Assembly (NCBI GenBank): GCA_945883955.1
Contig: CAMCYN010000005.1
Coordinates: 1-44,830 of the forward strand
Reading direction: 5' to 3'
Length of the DNA stretch: 44,830 nucleotides
Source: Akkermansia muciniphila
GTDB taxonomy: Bacteria; Verrucomicrobiota; Verrucomicrobiia; Chthoniobacterales; Chthoniobacteraceae
The notes under the pieces were generated by a model, which searched no databases, was not told the origin of the DNA, and saw only the letters and a list, made by a program, of their open reading frames with translations. The position numbers were made by a program, and so were the translations under genes. This document shows, in pieces, positions 16,032-24,703 of the stretch. Each line of letters opens with the position of its first letter. Positions within the stretch are counted from its first letter, which is position 1.

Positions 16032-17213
16032 TCAACGTATTTCCCGAGACACGCCCGACTCTGCGAGGGGCGCGTCTTCAGATCGCGCCGGTTCATCATG
16101 CTTTTGTCCGCAGGTGGGGCAGTGCCTCCAACCCGGATCCCAATCCGTGGGAAGATCCTCGCCTCCGTCGTCCTTGTCGCTTTTTTCCAGCTCTTCGGTT
16201 CCGAATAGGGCGGTCATCATCGCTTTTCCAATGATATTCATCAGCATCCCAAACAAGGCCAATCCGCATAACATCGTGACGGATGCGATAAGGCGTCCGA
16301 CGATTGTGATTGGATACATGTCTCCGTAGCCGACGGTGGTGAGGGTTACGATGGACCACCACATTGCCTGGGGGACCGAGGTGAACAGGGTGTCTTTGGC
16401 CCATTTACCTTTCTGGGCCAGATTTATTCCCTCCAGAAGGGCTGGATCTGGGAGTGCGACTTCGAAGAAATCGTCCTTGGCATTCCATGTTTTAACTTCG
16501 AATGGCCCGCTCAATTCGCCGTATCCGTCCAGGGTGACTTTGCTACCAGACAGGTCTCCGTGGAGTTCGCTTGTTTTTACCCGGAGCATTTTCGGGCCTG
16601 CTTGTTCAACAGATACGGTGGTGCCGTTGGAATATTCGGCTTGGTAAACTAGCGAGCTGGAAATCATCACCACGGAAAACAGGGCCAAGAAATAGATGGT
16701 CAGGTTCATCCGGAGGGAATTTTGTTTCACCTCGGTCTGCGTGGAGGCCTGAAGCCGGGTCATGGCCTCCCTCGCCAGTTTAAGGACCCGTAGGACTCTG
16801 AGTACTCTAAGAATTCGAAGGACGCTGGCGGATTTGAGGGCAGTGATATTGGCCAGCATCAGGAAAGAGGGGGCAATGGCGAGGAAGTCTATCAGGCCCC
16901 AAAAGCTGAAAATGTAGCCAAATTTGTTTTTGGATGTGAGGATGTTAGCGATGTATTCGAGGGAAAAGATGCCGACGACGGTCCATTCCGCCAGAACCAG
17001 GTAGGCTCCCCACGTATCCTGAAGGGATGCGACTGTTTCTAGAGCCCCTACGATGGCTGAAACAAAAATCGTGATGTTCAGGAAGTTATGAACGGGGCCG
17101 TAACTTTTGGCATTAGGTACGTGAAGTGCACGGAACAACCACATGGGCCCCGCGGCATCGGGAATCGATGGTTGAGCGACTGGATGGTGGTGGTGACGGG
17201 TACGATGGGGCAT
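16032..17213 (-). CDS. voltage-gated-type K+ channel (first of a tandem pair)
   Basis: This 393-residue six-helix K+ channel subunit is probably a homotetramer in the inner membrane. S1 lies at about 43-62, S2 72-92, S3 100-121, and S4 129-146 with Arg at 133, 136, 139, 142 and Lys 145 in strict three-residue spacing. S5 is at 169-190, the pore loop is 280-300 with the filter TVGYGD at 293-298, and S6 is 304-338. Two parts are unusual. Residues about 191-272, between S5 and the pore helix, form an 80-residue extra-cytoplasmic insertion with a beta-like segment (GSKVTLDGYGELSGPFEV). The cytoplasmic tail ends with HCPTCGQKH (364-372), a possible metal half-site. It lies 161 bases downstream of a close paralogue. 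Confidence 0.9.
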   Translation of the reverse strand: MPHRTRHHHHPVAQPSIPDAAGPMWLFRALHVPNAKSYGPVHNFLNITIFVSAIVGALETVASLQDTWGAYLVLAEWTVVGIFSLEYIANILTSKNKFGYIFSFWGLIDFLAIAPSFLMLANITALKSASVLRILRVLRVLRVLKLAREAMTRLQASTQTEVKQNSLRMNLTIYFLALFSVVMISSSLVYQAEYSNGTTVSVEQAGPKMLRVKTSELHGDLSGSKVTLDGYGELSGPFEVKTWNAKDDFFEVALPDPALLEGINLAQKGKWAKDTLFTSVPQAMWWSIVTLTTVGYGDMYPITIVGRLIASVTMLCGLALFGMLMNIIGKAMMTALFGTEELEKSDKDDGGEDLPTDWDPGWRHCPTCGQKHDEPARSEDAPLAESGVSREIR

Positions 17214-17255
17214 GACAAAAATAGACCGTTAGACCGAAGCGGGCGGGGAAAGTGC

Positions 17256-17320
17256 CAGACTTAACAAGTCTGCTTTTGGATAACAAATGCCCATTTCCCC
17301 GCGAGCTAACACTCGCGGGG
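17256..17320. other. two hairpins between the tandem K+ channel genes
   Basis: A 7-bp stem CAGACTT/AAGTCTG with a 3-base loop (17256-17272) and a 9-bp stem CCCCGCGAG/CTCGCGGGG with a 6-base loop (17297-17320) lie in the 161-base gap. Neither is followed by a strong U tract on the minus strand. They may terminate, pause or stabilise the transcript and so set different levels for the two channels. Confidence 0.4.
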
Positions 17321-17374
17321 GGGGGCGAGTCGGCTGAGAACCGAAACAGTCTGGTGAAGTTCTCCGCGGGGTTG

Positions 17375-18532
17375 TTATTCCAGTTGTGCGATAGCCGGAG
17401 CGGCAATGGCTTGCGTTTGTGGCGGGTGATGGTGCCCGCAAGTGGGACAATGAAGCCAGGTGGGATTCCAAGCTAGGGGCATCGTGTTTTCAACCGGTGC
17501 GAGGTCATTTTTATCCAGGTCCTCGGAGCCGAAGAGAGCTGCCATCATGGCTTTTCCGACGATATTCATGAGCATGCCGAACAGTGCCAATCCGAGCAAC
17601 ATGGTGAAGGCTGCTACGATCCGGCCGAAGACGGTGATTGGATACATGTCGCCATAACCAACCGTTGTTAGAGTGACAATCGACCACCACATACTCTGCG
17701 GCACCGAGGTGAATGGGGTGTCTTTGGCCCAGGAGCCGTGGTTGGTGAGGGGAACTCCTTCGAGTGCGGAGGGGTCTGGCAGCGCGATGTCGAAATGTTT
17801 GTCTTTCGGGTTCCAGTCCTTCACTTCAAAGGGGCCGCTCAAGTCGCCATAGCCACTTAGCGTAACCTTACTTCCGGCCAGATTGCCGTGCATATCGTGG
17901 GATTGAATCCGAAGTGTTTTTGGGCCTGTGGCTTCAATGGTCTGTATGCTGCCACTGGCGAATTCGGCATGGTAAACGAGGGAGCTGGAAATGATGACCA
18001 CAGAGAACAGAGCCAGAAAATATATGGTCAGGTTCATTGCTAGCGGATTTCGCTTTTCTGCCTGAGTGGCCGACTGCATCCGTTGCATGGCTTCCCGGGC
18101 TAGTTTGAGGACCCGTAGCACTCGTAGCACTCGCAGCACCCGCAGGACGCGGGCGGATTTGAGCGCCGTGATGTTGGCCAACATCAGGAAGGAAGGCGCG
18201 ATGGACAGAAAATCGACGAGGCCCCAGAAGCTGAAGAGGTAGGCTTTTTTGTTTTTTGCCGTGATGATATTGGCGGCGTATTCGATGGCGAAAATGGCTA
18301 CGAAGATCCATTCGGCGACCGCCAGCGTGTGAGCGTGGTGGCTTTTAATGGATTCTACGGTTTCGAGGGCTCCAATGATCGCGGAGGCAAAAATGATGAC
18401 ATTTAAAATGTTATGCAGGATCTGGTAACTCTTCGCCTGAGGGACGTGTAATGCTCGGAAAAGCCAGAGCGGCCCGGCGACCTCGGGGAGCGGAACGGGA
18501 ACGGGGGATTGGGAGCGGGGCGAATGTGGCAT
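17375..18532 (-). CDS. voltage-gated-type K+ channel (second of a tandem pair)
   Basis: This 385-residue paralogue of the next gene downstream shares its whole layout. It has six membrane helices, an S4 with four Arg and one Lys at three-residue spacing in a run of RVL repeats, the filter TVGYGDMYP, an 80-residue S5-pore insertion (GSKVTLSGYGDLSGPFEV), and a tail ending in HCPTCGHHH. ATG 18532 is chosen because it aligns with the start of the paralogue (MPHSPR versus MPHRTR); the open frame extends 23 residues further. High identity along the full length, including the insertion and Cys-His tail, shows duplication after both additions were acquired, and suggests heteromers are possible. It is transcribed first and lies divergent from the cytochrome/DUF1549 gene. 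No ligand-binding RCK or cNMP domain is present. Confidence 0.9.
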   Translation of the reverse strand: MPHSPRSQSPVPVPLPEVAGPLWLFRALHVPQAKSYQILHNILNVIIFASAIIGALETVESIKSHHAHTLAVAEWIFVAIFAIEYAANIITAKNKKAYLFSFWGLVDFLSIAPSFLMLANITALKSARVLRVLRVLRVLRVLKLAREAMQRMQSATQAEKRNPLAMNLTIYFLALFSVVIISSSLVYHAEFASGSIQTIEATGPKTLRIQSHDMHGNLAGSKVTLSGYGDLSGPFEVKDWNPKDKHFDIALPDPSALEGVPLTNHGSWAKDTPFTSVPQSMWWSIVTLTTVGYGDMYPITVFGRIVAAFTMLLGLALFGMLMNIVGKAMMAALFGSEDLDKNDLAPVENTMPLAWNPTWLHCPTCGHHHPPQTQAIAAPAIAQLE

Positions 18533-18720
18533 AAAATATACGGATTCTTGGAGCGGGGTAGTGACGGCCCTCTGAATAGCCATTTCGCGGCGTGTCGACA
18601 AATCTGCATTCCTCGATGGGTGATTACAGAGCGCTGAGGGTTTGGGGACGGGTGGGGTGGGGAGCCTAATTTTTTTGGGCGGTCTGGGTCGTCACGGGGC
18701 GGACTTCGCTTGTTTCCTGT

Positions 18721-21700
18721 ATGGCCCTCCCTTCGCTTTCCTTTCTCCGGTGGTTTGTAGCTCTGGCGGCGCTCGGTAATACCGGACAGGCGGCCTCAGG
18801 TGGCAAAATTGATTTTGCACGCGAGATCCGGCCCATCCTTTCGAACTACTGTTTTCACTGTCACGGACCGGATGATAAGAACCGCAAAGGTGGCGATAAA
18901 GAAGGCCTTCGCCTTGACGTCGAAGAGGGGGCACGCAGGGATTTGGGCGGATATTTTGCAGTGGTTCCACAGCACCCGGAAAAGAGCGCACTGCTCGAAA
19001 GGATAGAAACCCGGGACAAGGAGGAGGTCATGCCTCCACTCAAAAGCGGTAAAAAGCTGACTGAAAAAGAGGTGGAGCTTTTGCGCCAGTGGATCCAGCA
19101 AGGGGCGACTTATGCTCCCCATTGGGCCTACAGCAAACCCGTCCGGATTGAGCCGCCCAAGGTGGATTCTCCTGTCTGGGGCCAGCATCCCATAGACCGG
19201 TTCCTGTTTGGCCGCATTCAGAAGGAGGGTTTAAAAGTGAATCCGCCGGCGGACCGGGCGACACTGGCGCGCCGGGTGATGCTCGATCTGACCGGCTTGC
19301 CTCCGTCGCCCCAGGAGGTAGACACGTTTGAAAAGGACCCGGCGCCGGATGCTTTCAGCCGCTTTGTGGATCGAGTTCTGGAAAAACCGACTTTCGGAGA
19401 ACATTGGGCCCGGATGTGGCTGGACCTCGCCCGATATGCCGATTCCGCCGGGTATCCGAGTGATCCCGGCCGCAGCATCTGGGCCTTCCGGGATTATGTG
19501 ATCCGGTCCTTTAACGAGAATAAGCCTTTTGATCAGTTCACCGTGGAGCAGCTCGCCGGGGATCTTCTGCCCAACCCCACCGAAGCTCAGCTTTTCGCCA
19601 CGGCCTTTCATCGGAACACGATGACCAACAACGAGGGCGGAACCGTAGACGAGGAGTTTCGGGTGTCGGCGGTGATTGACCGGGTCAATACTACCTGGTC
19701 GGTGTGGATGGGAACCTCGATGGGCTGTGCCCAGTGTCATACCCACAAATTCGATCCGCTCACCCACAAGGAATACTTTCAGTTTTACGCCCTGTTGAAT
19801 CAGACCGAAGACTCCGACCGCCGGGACGAAGCACCCCTGCACGAGTTTTTTCTGCCCGAAAATGCTGCTCGAAAAACGGAATTGCAGGAAAAGGTCCGTA
19901 GTCTGGAGGAGAAGTTTTCCAAGCCTGCTCCCGAATGGCTTGCCGGATTTGCCAAATGGGAGGGCAATTTTCCCAAGGACTTGAAGTGGAACGTGGCTTG
20001 TCCTGCGCAACTCATCTCGGCAAAAGGGGCTCAGGTGGAGCAGCGACCGGACGGTTCCTATCTGGTGAGCGGCGGAGAACCAAAAGGGGGAGACGTTTAT
20101 ACGATGGACCTGCCGTTGTCCGGGGCTCAGGTGACGGCGCTGAAATTAACCTCGATCCCGGATGAGAAGTTACCAGGTAAAGCGGCGGGCGCCGGTGGGA
20201 ACGGTTCGTTTGTGCTGGAGCGTTTGCATGCGGTGCATCTGCCTGGGGGAGTCAGGGGGGCGCTGACCCGGTTTGTCCGGGTGGAGCTGACCGGAGCGAT
20301 CCGGCCGCTTCAGGTGGCTGAACTGGAGGTTTTGGCGGATGGGAAAAATGTCGCGCAGGGGGCCGTGGCGACTTCGAGCGGACCCCAGGGGGAAGCGGCG
20401 GCGGCCAGGGCCCTGGATGGCAGAGTGGAGGGGCGCGATTCGGTTGCGATCACTCGGGGGGAGGTGGCTGGGGAATTTTTGGAGGTGGATCTCGGCTCCT
20501 TACAGAGAGTCGGGCGGATCCGGATCACGGTGCCCAAGGAGGGGGGATATTATTTGGGGGATGTGAAGGTGAGCCTGCTGGATGAAGCCAGAAAGAGTGT
20601 TTGGGTCAGGACTGAGGCGGATCTTCGGCAGACGACGCATGAAATCGAGGTTTTAGGCGGTCGGGAGCTGAAGTTCCGGGCGGTGTATGCGACGGCGAGT
20701 GCCGGCGGGTATGAGCCGCAAACGGCGGTGGGGTTGCGAGCGCTGAATCCTGAGAAGAATAAGAATAAAGGGTGGAGTGTTGGGCCTAATCCCAAGCCAC
20801 AAACCTTAACCCTGATTCTGGATGCGCCTATAGGGGTGAAAGAAGGGGACAAATTACACGTCGAACTGGACCATAAAGCGGGCAAACGGGAACAGCATCT
20901 CGCGTCCTTTTCCCTGGCAGTCACGGAGGACGGCCGGGTCGAGACCTGGGCGTCTACGCCCCAGAATATCCTTGAGCTTCTGGCCAAACCCATCGCCGAA
21001 CTTCCTCTGCCCAAACAGGAGGTAGTTCGGGATTTTTACATCAAAAACCATGCGCCCGAAGCTTCACAGGAACGAACCACATTAGCCGCTGCCCGCAAGG
21101 ATCTCGAAGCGCTCAAGCCGGATACCGTGCCTGTTCTACGTGAACTTCCTGCGGACAAAGCCCGGCTGACCCATGTTCAGCTTCGGGGCAATTACCTCAA
21201 TCCTGGAGAGGAGGTCAAACCGGGGATCCCTGCCATCTTCCCGGCTCCGGCCGAAAGTGGGCTTCTCAATCGCCTCGGCGCGGCCCGGTGGATTGTGAGT
21301 GCTGAAAACCCACTGACGGCCCGCGTCACGGTGAACCGGTTTTGGGAAGCGCTGTTTGGGATCGGTATTGTGCGAACCAGCGAGGATTTTGGCGCCCAGG
21401 GCGAGATGCCCGTGCATCCGGACCTTCTGGATTGGCTGGCCACGGAACTGGTGCGTATGGGTTGGGACGTAAAAGGGTTCCTTAAGCTGCTCGTCACCAG
21501 TGCGGCCTACCAACAATCGTCCGCCGTCTCCCCGGAAGCCCGGGAGAAGGATCCCGACAACCGGTTTGTGGCTCGCGGGCCGCGATTCCGGACGACAGGC
21601 GAGGTGTTGCGGGATCAGGCGCTTTTTGTCAGTGGGCTGCTCAGTCCGAAGATGTATGGCAAACCCGTCCGGCCCCAGCAGCCGAATCTCGGATTGAGTA

Positions 21701-22209
21701 CAGCCTTTGGGAGCACCAACGACTGGGTGACAAGTTCCGGTGAAGACCGCTACCGGCGTGCGGTGTACACGGAATTACGCCGCAGCAGTCCGTATCCGAG
21801 TTTTACCACCTTTGACGCTCCCAACCGGGAGGTCTGTACCATCCGGCGTAATCGCACCAACACGCCCCTGCAGGCATTTGTGACCTTGAATGACCCTGTG
21901 TTTGTGGAGGCGGCGCAGGCCTTTGCTCGGCGCATTGTCAATGAAGGTGGCGCGACTACCCTGGAGCGGATTCAATTCGCTTACCGGTGGAGCCTCTCCC
22001 GGCGGCCTTCCGAACAGGAGATTGAGCGGCTTACAAAACTTCTGGCGGATACCATAGTCGGCTTTGCGGCCGAGCCCGATCGGGCAAAACGAATGGCGAC
22101 CGATCCGCTGGGACCATTGCCGGACAAGTCCGATCCGGTCGAACTGGCGGCATGGACGGTTCTGAGCAACGTGCTTTTAAATTTGGATGAAGTACTCATG
22201 AGGCGCTGA
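18721..22209 (+). CDS. secreted PSCyt1-DUF1549-DUF1553 protein with discoidin-like insertion
   Basis: This 1162-residue secreted protein belongs to the Planctomycetes/Verrucomicrobia family that joins a cytochrome-like domain to DUF1549 and DUF1553. Residues 1 to about 25 are a signal peptide. A CxxCH haem motif is at C44-H48 (YCFHCHGPDD) and a second one lies in the DUF1549 domain at C336-H340. DUF1549 spans about 150-370 (HPIDRFLFGRI, GEHWARMWLDLARYADS). The middle (about 520-640) carries a region resembling an F5/8 type C (discoidin) carbohydrate-binding module (ALDGRVEGRD, EVDLGSLQRVGRIRI). DUF1553 covers about 850-1120. Biochemistry is unproven; members often sit near sulfatases and glycan genes. 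A DUF1501 gene follows 34 bases later, the standard pairing. Confidence 0.9.
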   Translation: MALPSLSFLRWFVALAALGNTGQAASGGKIDFAREIRPILSNYCFHCHGPDDKNRKGGDKEGLRLDVEEGARRDLGGYFAVVPQHPEKSALLERIETRDKEEVMPPLKSGKKLTEKEVELLRQWIQQGATYAPHWAYSKPVRIEPPKVDSPVWGQHPIDRFLFGRIQKEGLKVNPPADRATLARRVMLDLTGLPPSPQEVDTFEKDPAPDAFSRFVDRVLEKPTFGEHWARMWLDLARYADSAGYPSDPGRSIWAFRDYVIRSFNENKPFDQFTVEQLAGDLLPNPTEAQLFATAFHRNTMTNNEGGTVDEEFRVSAVIDRVNTTWSVWMGTSMGCAQCHTHKFDPLTHKEYFQFYALLNQTEDSDRRDEAPLHEFFLPENAARKTELQEKVRSLEEKFSKPAPEWLAGFAKWEGNFPKDLKWNVACPAQLISAKGAQVEQRPDGSYLVSGGEPKGGDVYTMDLPLSGAQVTALKLTSIPDEKLPGKAAGAGGNGSFVLERLHAVHLPGGVRGALTRFVRVELTGAIRPLQVAELEVLADGKNVAQGAVATSSGPQGEAAAARALDGRVEGRDSVAITRGEVAGEFLEVDLGSLQRVGRIRITVPKEGGYYLGDVKVSLLDEARKSVWVRTEADLRQTTHEIEVLGGRELKFRAVYATASAGGYEPQTAVGLRALNPEKNKNKGWSVGPNPKPQTLTLILDAPIGVKEGDKLHVELDHKAGKREQHLASFSLAVTEDGRVETWASTPQNILELLAKPIAELPLPKQEVVRDFYIKNHAPEASQERTTLAAARKDLEALKPDTVPVLRELPADKARLTHVQLRGNYLNPGEEVKPGIPAIFPAPAESGLLNRLGAARWIVSAENPLTARVTVNRFWEALFGIGIVRTSEDFGAQGEMPVHPDLLDWLATELVRMGWDVKGFLKLLVTSAAYQQSSAVSPEAREKDPDNRFVARGPRFRTTGEVLRDQALFVSGLLSPKMYGKPVRPQQPNLGLSTAFGSTNDWVTSSGEDRYRRAVYTELRRSSPYPSFTTFDAPNREVCTIRRNRTNTPLQAFVTLNDPVFVEAAQAFARRIVNEGGATTLERIQFAYRWSLSRRPSEQEIERLTKLLADTIVGFAAEPDRAKRMATDPLGPLPDKSDPVELAAWTVLSNVLLNLDEVLMRR

Positions 22210-22243
22210 GGCGGGGGGAAGCAGGGATGCAAAAATCAATTTT

Positions 22244-23707
22244 ATGAACATTCAAAATACGCTCCAGAACGAGGTCCTGCAGATGCAGACCCGACGGAAT
22301 TTTTTGAAAAAGACCGGCAGCTTCAGCCTGGGGGCAATCGCGATGGAGGCTCTTTTGCAAAGGGATCTGCCCGCTTCGACCCTGGCCGAGAACCCGCTTG
22401 CTGCCCGGAAGTCCCATTTTCCGGCGAAGGCCAAACGGGTGATCTATCTGCACATGTCGGGAGGGCCGCCCAATCTGGATATTTTCGATTATAAGCCCGA
22501 GTTGATCAAACGGAGCGGGCAGGATTGTCCCGATGATTTTCTGAAAGGGCGCAAGTTTGCGTTCACCACCGGCGTGCCCAAGCTGATGGGGACACCGCGT
22601 ACGTTTAAGCAGTACGGGCCCGGAGGCCTCTGGATGTCGGATGCGGTTCCGAATTTTCACAAGATTGCTGGGGAGGTGACCCTGGTTCATTCGATGAAAA
22701 CCGATGAGTTCAATCACGCTCCGGCGGAGTTGTTGCTTTACACAGGTTCGCCTCGGCAGGGTCGGCCGTCGCTGGGATCCTGGGTGACGTACGGCCTGGG
22801 GAGCGAGAATGAGAATTTGCCCGGGTTTGTGGTGCTGATTTCTTCGGGCACCCAACCGAGCGGCGGCCAAGGATGTTGGGGAAGTGGATTTATTCCGTCG
22901 GTTTTTCAGGGGGTGCAATGCCGTTCCAAAGGCGACCCGGTGCTGTATGTGTCGGATCCATCCGGGATGAATCGCGAGACGCGCCGCCAGAGTCTGGATG
23001 CGTTGAGGGATTTAAATTCCCAGCAGCTCACAGAACTGGGTCATCCGGAAACGGCTACGCGGATTGCGCAGTACGAACTGGCCTACCGGATGCAGGCTTC
23101 GGTTCCGGAGGTGATGGATATTTCCAAGGAAAAGCCGGAGGTGCTGGAGGCCTATGGTGCGAAGCCCGGAGAGGCTAGTTTTGCCAATAACTGTTTGCTG
23201 GCCAGGCGCCTAGTGGAGCAGGGGGTGCGTTTTGTGCAGTTATTTGACTGGGGCTGGGATTTTCACGGCACGGGCCCTCAGGAGGATATCCGGGACGGGC
23301 TCAGCAAAAAGATGGGCAAAACGGACAAGCCGGTGGCGGCTCTTATCCAGGATTTAAAGGAGCGCGGATTGCTGGAGGATACGTTGATTGTGTGGGGGGG
23401 CGAATTTGGGCGCACCCCCTTCCGCGAAGGACGGACGGCGGGGGGCTCGGTGCTGGGGCGCGACCATTATCCCGACTGTTTTTCGCTGATGTTGGCCGGC
23501 GGTGGAATCAAGGGCGGGTTCGCCTATGGGGCGACGGATGAAATGGGGTTTGCGGTTACGGAGAATCCCGTGCACGTCCACGACTTGCAGGCGACGATTA
23601 TGCATCTGCTTGGGTTCAACCATGAGCAGTTGAGCTATCGTTTTCAGGGCCGGGATTTCCGCCTCACCGATGTCCACGGACAGGTGGTGAAAGCGCTTCT
23701 GGCTTAG
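22244..23707 (+). CDS. Tat-exported DUF1501 protein
   Basis: This 487-residue DUF1501 protein has an N-terminal twin-arginine signal (TRRNFLKKTG near residues 17-26), so it should be exported folded. The body shows the family's sulfatase/alkaline-phosphatase-like features: YLHMSGGPPNLDIFDYKP early, SMKTDEFNHAPAELLLYTG in the middle, and DTLIVWGGEFGRTPFREG followed by GRDHYPDCFSLMLAGGG and VHVHDLQATIMHLLGFN late. It follows the DUF1549/DUF1553 gene on the same strand and the two are presumably co-expressed and act together outside the cytoplasm. The ATG at 22244 is used; a second in-frame ATG at residue 14 immediately before the Tat motif is an equally good start. The function of the pair is not established. 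Confidence 0.9.
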   Translation: MNIQNTLQNEVLQMQTRRNFLKKTGSFSLGAIAMEALLQRDLPASTLAENPLAARKSHFPAKAKRVIYLHMSGGPPNLDIFDYKPELIKRSGQDCPDDFLKGRKFAFTTGVPKLMGTPRTFKQYGPGGLWMSDAVPNFHKIAGEVTLVHSMKTDEFNHAPAELLLYTGSPRQGRPSLGSWVTYGLGSENENLPGFVVLISSGTQPSGGQGCWGSGFIPSVFQGVQCRSKGDPVLYVSDPSGMNRETRRQSLDALRDLNSQQLTELGHPETATRIAQYELAYRMQASVPEVMDISKEKPEVLEAYGAKPGEASFANNCLLARRLVEQGVRFVQLFDWGWDFHGTGPQEDIRDGLSKKMGKTDKPVAALIQDLKERGLLEDTLIVWGGEFGRTPFREGRTAGGSVLGRDHYPDCFSLMLAGGGIKGGFAYGATDEMGFAVTENPVHVHDLQATIMHLLGFNHEQLSYRFQGRDFRLTDVHGQVVKALLA

Positions 23708-23730
23708 TGTCTGGGGCAGATACGAAACAA

Positions 23731-23755
23731 CCGCTGTTCTTTAAAAGAACAGCGG
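23731..23755. terminator. hairpin terminator between DUF1501 and rpsU
   Basis: An 11-bp perfect stem CCGCTGTTCTT/AAGAACAGCGG with a 3-base loop lies between the converging genes. On the minus strand it is followed by TTGTTTC, a weak U tract serving rpsU; on the plus strand the tail is poorer in U. It probably acts on both transcripts. Confidence 0.6.
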
Positions 23756-23803
23756 CGTTGCAGAATCGTCGGGGCTTTTTAGGAAAGCCGCAAAAAAGAG
23801 GAA

Positions 23804-24001
23804 CTACTGGGCGTTAAACCGGAACTTGGCCTTAGCACGCTTCGCATTGGCACGGGCCTTGCGCTTCGTTCTGATGGTTGGTGTTTCAAAGGCACGCAGA
23901 CGACGTACTTCCTCCATGATTCCTTCGGATTCCATTTTGGATTTCAGGCGCTTGAGAGCGCGGTCGATTGGTTCACCTTTTCTTACTGATACTTCTGGCA
24001 T
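23804..24001 (-). CDS. rpsU: 30S ribosomal protein S21
   Basis: This 65-residue S21 is a basic small-subunit protein needed for initiation at some mRNAs. The start MPEVSVRKGEPIDRALKRLK and the Arg/Lys/Ala-rich tail (RKARANAKRAKAKFRF) are typical. ATG 24001 is preferred over the in-frame GTG at 24010 because GAGGGG lies about eight bases upstream and the family begins at this Met. It has no co-directional neighbour and converges on the first DUF1501 gene. Confidence 0.95.
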   Translation of the reverse strand: MPEVSVRKGEPIDRALKRLKSKMESEGIMEEVRRLRAFETPTIRTKRKARANAKRAKAKFRFNAQ

Positions 24002-24236
24002 AGTTCTCACCCCTCTTTTTTCGACGATTCGAGTCTGTTAAATTTACCGAACCGTGAACTTACTGGAAGGGGTCGCGCCGAGTCAATCATGCGATTCCCC
24101 CCGGGCAGTTGACGATCCCATCTCCCGGGACTAAATAAGGCGGGTCGGCTTCCAAAGGTCAGTAGACGGATAATGGACGCGGCAGAAAGCCGGGTCAGGT
24201 CTCTTGGATCCTTTCGCGTCGACCGCTTTTAAATTC

Positions 24237-24671
24237 ATGCAGAAACTCGATTTTACGGAGGCGGTGGAAGAGATCCTCGCCCGGGACAGCAGGTTTGACC
24301 GGGACGCCTATATTTTTCTTCGGGAAGCCCTGGATTTTACCGTAGCCCAGGCCAAAAAGAATCGGGACAATCGGGCCGTTCACGTTTCGGGTCAGCAACT
24401 GCTGGACGGAATCCGCGTTTTTGCCCTCAAACAGTTCGGGCCGATGGTGGTGACAGTGCTTGAATACTGGGGGATTCAGAGGTGCGAACACTTCGGGGAG
24501 ATGGTCTACAACCTCATCCAAGTTGGCATTTTTGGTCGTTCCGAGACCGACTCGCTGGAAGATTTTAAGGGCGCTTACTCCTTCCATGAGGCTTTTGTAC
24601 TGCCCTTCCAGCCGGCAACAGCTCCCCGGCCTCGTCGGCCCCCACGTCGCGAAGTCCGCTCCGCGCACTAA
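24237..24671 (+). CDS. Minf_1886-family protein
   Basis: This 144-residue protein matches my memory of the Minf_1886 family, named from Methylacidiphilum infernorum and largely restricted to Verrucomicrobia/Planctomycetes. The sequence pattern is MQKLDFTEAVEEILARD, then AYIFLREALDFTV, HVSGQQLLDGIRVFALKQFGPM, LEYWGIQRCEHFGEMVYNL and SLEDFKGAYSFHEAF. It is soluble and mostly helical, with no catalytic motif I recognise. A basic Pro/Arg-rich tail of about 17 residues follows. ATG 24237 is chosen because the conserved region starts there; a TTG 33 bases upstream would add non-conserved residues. It converges on nadA with a gap of 32 bases. Function unknown. Confidence 0.8.
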   Translation: MQKLDFTEAVEEILARDSRFDRDAYIFLREALDFTVAQAKKNRDNRAVHVSGQQLLDGIRVFALKQFGPMVVTVLEYWGIQRCEHFGEMVYNLIQVGIFGRSETDSLEDFKGAYSFHEAFVLPFQPATAPRPRRPPRREVRSAH

Positions 24672-24703
24672 GTCAAAGAGCGTCCTCTTCGTGCTCCGTG
24701 AAC

